Shown: piece after piece, positions 35,629 through 43,662 of the stretch
Layout: the number at the start of each line of letters is the position of its first letter
How positions within the stretch are numbered: position 1 is the stretch's first letter
From: Myxacorys chilensis ATA2-1-KO14
GTDB lineage: Bacteria; Cyanobacteriota; Cyanobacteriia; Leptolyngbyales; Leptolyngbyaceae
Length of the DNA stretch: 64,000 bases
Direction of reading: 5' to 3'
Assembly: GCA_019359275.1 (NCBI GenBank)
Contig: JAHHHP010000012.1
Coordinates: 33,175 to 97,174, forward strand
Notes under the pieces: model-generated
The model's input: only the letters and a program-made list of their open reading frames with translations
Database searches by the model: none
Told to the model about the DNA's origin: nothing
Translations under genes and position numbers: made by a program

Positions 35629-36564
35629 TCAGCCCGTAGGAATGGAATACTTAGATAGGCTAACCCAATCAGGAGGGATGAAATCAGGTAGAATATCTTC
35701 TTTGTCATTCCAAGGAGATGGAGAGACTACCAACTTATTACTGCTCTGCGACAACCAGGCTCCCCACCAACTAAATGTGCTATTTGCAATCACAAAATGT
35801 TTGCAGAGGCTCATTAAATACAAAGACTGTGGAGGTGCAAAACCTTCTACATAAACAACTTTACAATCAAGATGAGCTAGCAGTTCACGACAATGGCCAA
35901 TATCATCAGAAAAAACAAAGATGTAATCGATTTTTCTCCTATTTTTGACGAAATCAATTGCATCAAAATAATAATTACTTGGGCATGCGCCTAAGTGAGG
36001 AGCTTGCAAAAAATCGCCTCTTCTTATACTGACTGCGAGAGATTCTGTTCCTTTAGCTAAATCTAAGAGCTTAGAAAGTGACTCACAGATAAACTCACTT
36101 CTCAAAGAAAATGCTTTAACAAGTACCTCTTTATCTGGGAAAAGGCTAGGCGACTGGAAATATCCAGTGTATGACTTGTACGGCTGTGAGAAGTCTAATT
36201 TACGATGACTATTCTCGTTCTCTACAAATATGCTCTCCTCTTTAAATAATTTTCTGAAAGTTGAATTGTTGCGAATTCTATTAATGAGAAGATCTGTTTT
36301 GGAGCAGTATCGAAAATAGTTAAATACAGACAATTCTTTAAACAAAAAGCTTTCAAAGCCTAGGCGTTTTGGTAAATGCTCGTCTAGTAGAACTTCAACC
36401 TGAAATTTCTGCGAAATATTCAAGGCTACAGCTAATTGAAACAGTTGGTTACCTAATCGTCCATCCAATCTCATAAAGACCGTTTTAGGGCGATTCATAA
36501 TTGTGCTTCCACTATTATTTACCATGGCTCCGTCTAAAAATTCTTCCTTCACTTGACCATTCAT
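35629..36564 (-). CDS. Alpha-1,2-fucosyltransferase (GT11)
   Basis: The 311-residue protein shows GT11 motifs: GRLGNQLFQLAVALN (about residue 35; family consensus GGLGNQMFQYA), VSIRRGDFL near residue 178 (GDP-fucose binding) and NSTFSWWGAWLS near residue 275. It transfers fucose from GDP-fucose, usually onto galactose, giving a fucosylated glycan. Its start overlaps the stop of the upstream GT4 by 4 bp. Base use is AT-rich compared with the flanking core genes and no complete HIP1 octamer occurs in this or the next gene, both signs of recent acquisition. Confidence 0.9.
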   Translation of the reverse strand: MNGQVKEEFLDGAMVNNSGSTIMNRPKTVFMRLDGRLGNQLFQLAVALNISQKFQVEVLLDEHLPKRLGFESFLFKELSVFNYFRYCSKTDLLINRIRNNSTFRKLFKEESIFVENENSHRKLDFSQPYKSYTGYFQSPSLFPDKEVLVKAFSLRSEFICESLSKLLDLAKGTESLAVSIRRGDFLQAPHLGACPSNYYFDAIDFVKNRRKIDYIFVFSDDIGHCRELLAHLDCKVVYVEGFAPPQSLYLMSLCKHFVIANSTFSWWGAWLSQSSNKLVVSPSPWNDKEDILPDFIPPDWVSLSKYSIPTG

Positions 36565-37715
36565 AAAACTGATGTAAGTAATTCTCTAACTTTTTTTCCA
36601 GCCACTTGCCAGTTCAAACGTGATTCATATTCATTGAAAGCAGAGAGGGCTAGCTCCTTATACTGGGTATAGTTTGTAAATGTATTGTAGATATATTCAC
36701 AGTATTCAATAGGGGCAGCATTCTTATCAAACAATTTACCATTCAAATTATCTTTGATAATCGTTGAGATTCCGCCAACTTCTCTAGAGATGCAAGGGAC
36801 TCCTAATGAATTTGCTTCACACAACACAATGGGACTACAGTCTGCAATTGAAGGCAGAATTAAAAAGTGAGAATCGGCTATAAGCTGATATATTTTGTTC
36901 TTTCCAGCAGTAGTGGCTTTACCGATAAAGCCCAAGGATTTTACAAAGCTAGGAAGTAATTCCCCGTCTGGCGGTTGACAACCAATCAAGGTTAATTCTG
37001 TGTTTAGACCTGAATTATTTAGCTGTTTAGCTACCTCTAAAGCAACATCACCTCCCTTGCGGAACCAATCAACTCCTAAAAATAGAAGCTTGCACTGATT
37101 AGTTGGTCTAGCGTCAATAGAAGCTTTAACTTCATTAATGCTTTTCCTAATTTCAATATTGGCTCCGAAGGGAACAACTTTGACTTTTTTAGGATCAGTG
37201 TTGTAATAATTAATGGCAGTTTGGGCAGCCCACTCGGAAGAATAGATTGCCAACTTAGACTTTTCTAGGCTGATGCTTTGAATTCGGTGAGCGGTTTTAA
37301 GCGACTCTTCACAGAGATTACTGTATGCAGGATAAAAATCTATTAAGTTGGCAAACGTTGCATCTGCCCAAAAGGCAATTGGCTGGTCACATTCAAGGTA
37401 AGCAATGGAATCACTAGATGCGCTAAAAACTATATCAGTCCGATTACCGCGGATCTTTTGAGCTACCTGCCCTGCATAATCTTGCAAGACCAAAGGTTCA
37501 ATATACTTTATGTAGTTCTTTCTAAAAAGCTTATAGTAACGGCTCTTACATTTGCTGAGAATTTTGAGTCGAAACTTATCCTCGAGCGGACCAATGTAGT
37601 CGAGAAAAACCGATTGGTTTTTTATAGCTTGGGCAATGTAGTAGCCAGAACCAGACCAATTATTTGAACTACTTAGAGTTCTCGAATCAAACGGAGTGAC
37701 GTAAGCTACTTTCAT
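36561..37715 (-). CDS. Glycosyltransferase family 4 (GT-B)
   Basis: The 384-residue enzyme starts MKVAYVTPFDSRTLSSSNNWSG. The donor domain includes KVVPFGANIEI, LLFLGVDWFRKGGDVALEVA and the acceptor/donor motif SIADCSPIVLCEANSLGVP, where the first Glu of the usual E-x7-E is replaced by Asp; the second is kept. It overlaps the fucosyltransferase by 4 bp, so the two are coupled and likely act on the same oligosaccharide. AT-rich, without HIP1. Confidence 0.88.
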   Translation of the reverse strand: MKVAYVTPFDSRTLSSSNNWSGSGYYIAQAIKNQSVFLDYIGPLEDKFRLKILSKCKSRYYKLFRKNYIKYIEPLVLQDYAGQVAQKIRGNRTDIVFSASSDSIAYLECDQPIAFWADATFANLIDFYPAYSNLCEESLKTAHRIQSISLEKSKLAIYSSEWAAQTAINYYNTDPKKVKVVPFGANIEIRKSINEVKASIDARPTNQCKLLFLGVDWFRKGGDVALEVAKQLNNSGLNTELTLIGCQPPDGELLPSFVKSLGFIGKATTAGKNKIYQLIADSHFLILPSIADCSPIVLCEANSLGVPCISREVGGISTIIKDNLNGKLFDKNAAPIEYCEYIYNTFTNYTQYKELALSAFNEYESRLNWQVAGKKVRELLTSVL

Positions 37716-37762
37716 ACATTAAATCTTCTTACATCCCTGCTCATGACAACACTTGGGTACTG

Positions 37763-39556
37763 TTATTGGCCTAGAACAACCTCTTGGTAATTACCTGACT
37801 TTGTGATTCGACCTTGTTCGAGTTGATAAATGCGATCGCAGTGTTCAATAGTAGAAAGACGATGGGCAATAATGATGATTGTTTTAATACCACTCAAAGC
37901 CTTTGTCGCCTCTGTAATAAGATGTTCTGTTTCTGTATCTAAGGCCGCAGTTGCTTCATCAAACACTAAAATCTCTCGTTCGTGGTAAAGGACACGCGCA
38001 ATGCCAACTCTTTGACGCTGCCCACCCGATAACAACACGCCCCGCTCACCCACCATTGTCTTAATACCATCCGGGAGACGCTCAACGACTTCACTAAGTT
38101 GAGCCATTTCAATCGCTTTCCTTAACTTAGCTTGATCGATTAGGGAATCAGGCACCCCGAAGGCAATATTGCGTTCAAGGGTATCATCAATCAGGAAAAT
38201 GGATTGAGGAACGTACCCAACTAGATTCTGCCAAGCGCGTAGGTTCTCGTAAATGGAGATTCCATCAACTTTTATATCTCCAGATTTGATAGTGAAAAGT
38301 CCTAAAAGAACATCTACCAAAGTGGTTTTACCCGCTCCAGATTTACCAATTAGACCAACAGAATCACCTTTCTGAATCACTAAAGAGACGCCATCTAAAG
38401 CCTTTCTTGATGTGCGTGGGTATAGAAAATCGATTTCATCCAAAACGATTTGTTCGTTAAATAGAAGGACTGATTTGGCGAAGGCCGATGGCAAACCTGT
38501 GAAATGATTAATGCTATTTTTAGGAGCATCAAGCTTCCCCTTTTCAACTTCTCTTAGGTCGAAGAACAGTTTATCTACAGCAAAGGTGTTTGACCTAAGG
38601 GTGCCAATATTACTGACCAAGTTGCTTACAGCTGGGAGCAACCGAATTGAGGCTAAGGCGAAGATTCCTAAAATAGCAGTCAAATTTTGACCTATCCCCT
38701 GGCTGAAGTTGATAAACAGCAGGGTAAAACCGATGAGAAAAGTAATCATGAACGCTTCTATCACAAAACGTGGAAGATTACCGTAACTTTGAGCCAGTGC
38801 TGAATTTGTAGAAAATCTCTTTGTCTGTCTCTCCATCTGTTGCTCAAAATAACGCTCACAGCCAATCACTCGGGTCTCTTTCAAGCCTCCTAATCCGTGG
38901 TTCAGGATACGAATCATTTCAGCAGATGCCTCCCATCCTTCTTTGAACCAAACAGACATATGCCTTCTCATCAGTCTAATCAGAAGAATAACCACAGGTA
39001 ACAGCATGGCAATAAGAACTAGAGCTAACGCGCTAGCCTTAACCAGCAATGAAACCAATGCCAGGATGATTGTAGCGTTGGATATCGCTGTTAGAAGCGG
39101 CATGATGACATAGAGACAGACGCTATCAGTTGTGCCAACAACATTCTGAGTAAGAGTTGCTGAATTAGCACGCAAATGAAAGCTGTATGGAGCTTCGAGA
39201 TATGCTTTCAACAACTTATTAGCCAGTTCCCCTTTTAAGGTGTAGCCGAACTGGAAGACTGCCTTCTGAGAATGAAAACTTAAAAAGGCTTTTACATAAA
39301 ATGCAATGAGAAGAAACGCACCTAGAGCAAGCAGAAAACTTTCCTTGGAGCTGAAATTTAGATGTCTGTACACTAAATTCAGCCAGTAATTAGTCTCAAC
39401 TAAACTTGGTTGGGTTGCAACAGCTATGAATGGACCAACCATTCCGACGCCAACAACCTCTAACCCAGATACAAAAACAAACAGAAATGCCACTACAACG
39501 AGTGATTTGTGATGCCCCTTTGTGAGATAAAAGAGTCTAGACAGGAATTGAGACAT
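37763..39556 (-). CDS. ABC exporter (fused membrane and ATPase domains)
   Basis: The 597-residue half-transporter has six membrane helices in about residues 15-310. The ATPase domain follows: Walker A GLIGKSGAGKTTLVD (about residue 405), signature LLSGGQRQRVGIAR, Walker B ILVFDEATAALD and the switch His in IIAHRLSTIE. As a homodimer it should export or flip a lipid-linked glycan or other amphipathic molecule. PglK-like flippases have this architecture and sit within glycan loci, which makes that role plausible. It is the first intact gene on the minus strand of the block. Confidence 0.9.
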   Translation of the reverse strand: MSQFLSRLFYLTKGHHKSLVVVAFLFVFVSGLEVVGVGMVGPFIAVATQPSLVETNYWLNLVYRHLNFSSKESFLLALGAFLLIAFYVKAFLSFHSQKAVFQFGYTLKGELANKLLKAYLEAPYSFHLRANSATLTQNVVGTTDSVCLYVIMPLLTAISNATIILALVSLLVKASALALVLIAMLLPVVILLIRLMRRHMSVWFKEGWEASAEMIRILNHGLGGLKETRVIGCERYFEQQMERQTKRFSTNSALAQSYGNLPRFVIEAFMITFLIGFTLLFINFSQGIGQNLTAILGIFALASIRLLPAVSNLVSNIGTLRSNTFAVDKLFFDLREVEKGKLDAPKNSINHFTGLPSAFAKSVLLFNEQIVLDEIDFLYPRTSRKALDGVSLVIQKGDSVGLIGKSGAGKTTLVDVLLGLFTIKSGDIKVDGISIYENLRAWQNLVGYVPQSIFLIDDTLERNIAFGVPDSLIDQAKLRKAIEMAQLSEVVERLPDGIKTMVGERGVLLSGGQRQRVGIARVLYHEREILVFDEATAALDTETEHLITEATKALSGIKTIIIIAHRLSTIEHCDRIYQLEQGRITKSGNYQEVVLGQ

Positions 39557-39599
39557 AGTTTAATTGAGATTCAGAACTAACTAAAATAGCATCTAACCC

Positions 39600-39881
39600 C
39601 TAAGCACGTTGAGATTAAAGTCTTAGTGACATACTACACAATGGAATGGGTAGAAACGGATGTAGCGATCGCGACAATATCGATTTTGGGATCGGCAAAC
39701 ATCTCTCGCGTTCCGTTGTAATGTCGATCCTTAGATAGCGAGTTTGCACCTTTGCTAGCAAGATTTGAGCCAAAGTCCTGACTGTTTCTACCCGCACTCT
39801 CAAACTTTCCGAAAAGCTCCGAATCAAATTAGGTTCACAATAACCATAACCAATCACACTGATATTAATCATGTTGTTCAT
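39600..39881 (-). pseudogene. Gfo/Idh-type sugar dehydrogenase remnant
   Basis: From 39872 the minus strand reads MINISVIGYGY, then PNLIRSFSESLRVRVETV in place of the family's usual GPNL(I/V)R start. A frame change then leads to ADPKIDIVAIAT at about 39660, a conserved block of Gfo/Idh dehydrogenases. The remaining 200-plus codons are gone. Homologues oxidise UDP-GlcNAcA in amino-sugar pathways and sit next to hexapeptide acetyltransferases, as in the decayed neighbour. Confidence 0.75.
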
Positions 39882-39929
39882 CGTCTTTCACCCAAGCGGG
39901 AACTTGCATTCGGATAAGGCTGTTTTAGG

Positions 39930-40495
39930 TATTACTCGAACCATTGTTCGCAGTTACTAAAGCTTGATCGAGAGCGCAGACACCGCCAATGATTCGCAGG
40001 TACTACGGCCGCAATTGCAGAGTGAAAGACGTCTTGTGTTACGACTGCTCCAGCCCCAATACGGCTTTTTCTCCAATTCTCACTCCTGCCAGAATGGTGG
40101 CATTACTGCTAATAGAAGCGCAGCGTTTCACAATCGTCTTGACACATATCCAGTCTGCTTCGGTTTTCAGACTACTATCTTCATTCGTCGATGCAGATGG
40201 ATGTTGTTAGTAACATGACTTTATGTCCAATAAACACCTCATCTTCAATATCAACACTCTCACATAGAAAATTATGGGATGAGATTTTGCACCGACCTTC
40301 TACTGCGACATTCTTCTGAATCTCCCCAAAACCGACAATCTTTGTCTCACAACTGTAGAGATTCTCAGAATGAAAAATCTTCACACCTCTGCCCAACTGG
40401 CCATCATTGGCCGTCATTATAGGTCTACCTTCTGATTCATTAAAGCCGGTTAATGGCTTCCATTTCTGTAGAGTTTTCAAACTGCATCCTCTCAA
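39930..40495 (-). pseudogene. Hexapeptide-repeat N-acetyltransferase remnant
   Basis: The minus strand reads LGRGVKIFHSENLYSCE, then EIQKNVAVEGRCKISSH and ESVDIEDEVFIGH (40490-40200). A gap and frame change lead to SISSNATILAGVRIGE and, in another frame, IGAGAVVTQDV (about 40040). These are left-handed beta-helix acetyltransferases of the WbpD/FdtC type that N-acetylate a 3-amino sugar. At least two frameshifts prevent a product. It immediately precedes the Gfo/Idh remnant. Confidence 0.75.
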
Positions 40496-41189
40496 GTAAG
40501 TGCGCTTATTCGCTTGCCATTCGTACCGGCGAAATTATTTGCGGGATGACTTCAAAGAGACAAATGTCGATGAGGTTTTTCAGCAGTGCTCTACTAAAAA
40601 AGCAAGACCTAACATTTGAATGGACTCTACTAGTTGACTAGAATAAACTGCTAAAAATTTACAGAGCTATTCTGTCATACGAAACGGACGACTCAAACAT
40701 GGATTGGATCCTTACTTGCGAATTGAATCAGTACCTCGGATAGCTTTGCACTTAGAACAGTACAATCGACTGGCACATCCGAGAGATTCCTAAACAAACA
40801 TTTGGGGCAGACGCAAAATCCTCTGGTTTTCTTAAATTGACAAGTCTGAGACTTTCTACAGAGTTACCATCAAATTCCGTATCACCTGATGTAAAATCTG
40901 TAGCCAGACATAATATGTCAGCATTTCTGCGGTATCAGCTAGGCTGTTTTTAGGTTCTTCATAAAATCTTTAAGCAATCCCCCTTTATTCTGAAGCGAAA
41001 ACTAAGCGGTTTTACGGATGTGCGGATAACGAGGCTTTTGATGGCAGTCGTCATAGATGGGTATCTATAATTTAGCCCCAGAACTATCTACTGATGTATG
41101 GCTAAATTGGATAATTTGAGCAAAATAAGATTTCACATTTACTATTGCTAGCAGTCTTTAAGCTGCTAGCAAAGAAAGGATTGCGGAGT
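40496..41189. other. Eroded region without an intact gene
   Basis: Short frames on both strands are broken by stops every 10-40 codons. None shows a family motif that I can defend. The sequence is AT-rich and continues the decayed patch on its left. It probably holds further remnants of glycan genes. Confidence 0.4.
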
Positions 41190-41390
41190 TTAAGATGCTG
41201 TCATACATCCAGGTTTGAAACAAACCACGAGTATTACAAAGCTTGACAGGGCTGAGCGTGAGTAAATTCGAGAAGTTACCGGTAAGTTTTGCTCGGAATG
41301 CCAGGAATGTATAGAAGAACACTATGTTAACTAAGCCCGACAATGTTATGAGGACAGGGTTGAATTTATTGAAAGAAGGTAAAGCATGGT
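41190..41390 (+). pseudogene. IS5-like transposase N-terminal remnant
   Basis: The plus strand reads FKMLSYIQV*NKPRVLQSLTGLSVSKFEKLPVSF, then KNTMLTKPDN after another stop. The spacing MLxYxxxxxKPRxxxxxTGL...FEKLL is the N-terminal helix-turn-helix of a cyanobacterial IS5-group transposase. At least two stop codons interrupt it and the DDE domain is absent. No terminal inverted repeats were found. Confidence 0.5.
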
Positions 41391-42351
41391 GGCCCTACAA
41401 AAGTAATAATTTGTTGTAGGCACAACAAAAGTATCAAATAACACAAATGTGATTTCTAACGCTTCTCAGGACAACAGAGTTTTCTGGACTAATCGAGAGA
41501 CCTGCTGGGATAACACGTTGTTGAATTGCTCAACATAAATGGCAACGGTAAGGCGACCGTTAGCGAATTAGCTACAGCTAATATTCCTCCTCCTACAATG
41601 AAACAAGCTCTGCCCTTGAGAAACCGAACGGACCACTTTGCAGACGATGTGAGCGAAACAGCCTGAAGCTTGCATAACTTTCGACTCACTCACCGCAAGT
41701 TAGCTGTTCCTAAAATGGCATTCTTGAGAGTACTTCCTGTTTGTGCTGAGTTTTGCTTATTTTCGATTAAACCTATGCAAATACTGCATGATCGAGTAGC
41801 TTCTATTTCTGACCTTATTTTGATATTGTTCAATTTAGTTACCTCACACATGTCAGTTACCTCACTAATGCAAAGTACAATCAGCTTTTTAGTTTCTGCT
41901 TGTCTAAAATGCTCTACGCTAACAACGCTCTCCCTTATTAGATTCAGAGGTGTGCATTTTAGGCCACCAAGACTATGCTTGACTGCGATAAGACTTTTGA
42001 AATCAAGAATGTGCCCCTAATTGTGATTTACATGGCTTGATTGTATAGATTGGTACAGATGCGTCAGATGTATTAGATGTAATTGTTTGTAAAGGACTAA
42101 TTTAGTTAGTTTGGAGATCGTGTAAAAACTATATAAAGATTACTTCTTGAGAAGTATTTCACCAGAAAAGGTAATATCATTCGACACATCAATATAGTCA
42201 GATTCTCGAAAGAGGCTTTTGCGACTAGGCATCCTTCGAGAGAAGCTTTGGGGATCATCTGGTTTTTGTCTTGTTGACTGCGCTGCCGATAGTATTGTCC
42301 AGTTCGTTCACTTTCATCTTCGAGCACTCGAAACAGCCGTATCCATTTTGA
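41391..42351. other. Eroded region, no intact gene
   Basis: The minus strand has one frame open for about 108 codons (roughly 41693-42018, starting after a stop with no good start codon) and a 73-codon frame at 42106-42327. Neither shows a recognisable motif. Base composition is AT-rich and HIP1 is absent. The upstream region of the WecG-type gene lies at the right end. Confidence 0.35.
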
Positions 42352-42369
42352 GTGCCTAGTGAATTACGT

Positions 42370-43185
42370 ATGGAACCCCCACTCTATCCAGAAATTGAGA
42401 TGACCATGATCGATGAGAACCCCTCCGGGCGAATTATTGGTTTTCCTGTTACCGCACTGCCGTTTGATCAGCAAATTCAGTTGCTGCTGCAATGGGCTAA
42501 ATCGTACTTGAGTAAGGTGGTCTGTGTTGCAAACGTCCACATGCTGATAGAGGGATATCAAAATTCTTCGTTTGCAGAAATATTGCGAGAAGCAGACTTG
42601 TTGACCCCTGATGGAATGCCACTCGTTTGGATGCTCAAGCTAATGGGTGTCTCCCGTCAAGACCGAGTTGCTGGACTAGATATTTTAGATGCAGTTTGTC
42701 AGCTTGCACCCTCGCAGAATGTGAGTGTTTTCTTTCTTGGCTCTCAACAAACGATTCTCGATCGTATGAAGCAGCGATTAGAGCAAGAATTCCCTAATCT
42801 CGACATCGCTGGGATGGAACCTCTGCCCTTTCGCTCACTAACTGTTCAAGAAGATGAAGCTATCATTCAGCAGATCAATAATAGTGGAGCGGGCATTGTT
42901 TTCATATCGTTGGGCTGTCCTAAGCAAGAAATTTGGATGGCACAGCATAAAGGAAAGATAAAGGCTGTCATGGTTGGGTTGGGAGGTGCTTTTCCGGTCT
43001 ATGCTGGTCTTCATAAACGGGCACCTCTTATGATTCGATCAACAGGTCTAGAATGGCTGTATCGGCTCGTTCAGGAACCTCAAAGACTTTGGCGGCGATA
43101 CTTTGATACAATTCCACTTTTCATCTGGTTGGCAGGTAGGGAGTTGTTAATTCGTCCGCGCGATGTACACACGAAGGAACTATAG
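42370..43185 (+). CDS. WecG/TagA/CpsF family glycosyltransferase (GT26)
   Basis: I start at the ATG at 42370; an in-frame GTG lies 18 bp earlier. The protein has the family blocks VVCVANVHMLIEGY, ADLLTPDGMPLVWMLKLMG, RVAGLDILDAVCQLA, VFFLGSQQTILD, VFISLGCPKQEIWMAQHK and VGLGGAFPVYAGLHKRAP, in order. GT26 enzymes add N-acetylmannosamine, its uronate or related sugars to the lipid-linked primer. Its location ahead of the Wzc-like gene fits initiation of the surface glycan. Confidence 0.92.
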   Translation: MEPPLYPEIEMTMIDENPSGRIIGFPVTALPFDQQIQLLLQWAKSYLSKVVCVANVHMLIEGYQNSSFAEILREADLLTPDGMPLVWMLKLMGVSRQDRVAGLDILDAVCQLAPSQNVSVFFLGSQQTILDRMKQRLEQEFPNLDIAGMEPLPFRSLTVQEDEAIIQQINNSGAGIVFISLGCPKQEIWMAQHKGKIKAVMVGLGGAFPVYAGLHKRAPLMIRSTGLEWLYRLVQEPQRLWRRYFDTIPLFIWLAGRELLIRPRDVHTKEL

Positions 43186-43662
43186 TGAAAACGAGTATCG
43201 TAGATAATTTGATGACAGGGTAACACTCTTCATTCGATGGGTTGAGATAGCAGAGAGAACGAACACTTCGATTCTGCTGTCATTTAATGAGTTTTTAGTT
43301 TTTCGAGTGTGATGAACTAAAGCAGTGAATTATAATTCGGCAACTGAATATAATTCGATTTGATCGATAACGTTGGGTTTTCTTAGCTTAAACGCATTGT
43401 CTACGGGTTCTCTGCCACTCAGATTGAAAATTGAGATCAAAATTGAGATCACGTAGTGAACAGTAAAGAACATGTTTTGTTGTCCATGCATCTACCCATT
43501 TTCTTTACAGATATTCTATTTTCACTAGGGTGAACTAGGTCCTTCCACATCTCTCATCCTCTTGGATGTGTTTATAGAATTGACCACGTCTGTCCATTCG
43601 CTTCAATTTCGCCTACGCGCTCACTTGTCATTTCATCCGCGTGATCTTATGCAGAGGCAATC
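43186..43662. other. 477-bp intergenic region upstream of the Wzc-like gene
   Basis: AT-rich with no ORF. A short tandem (AAAATTGAGATC twice, about 43427-43450) is visible. It should contain the promoter of the Wzc-like gene, but no clear hexamer pair was found. Confidence 0.35.

Noticed and set aside
43427..43450. Tandem AAAATTGAGATC
   Set aside because: Only two short units in AT-rich sequence; could easily be chance and has no known site match.
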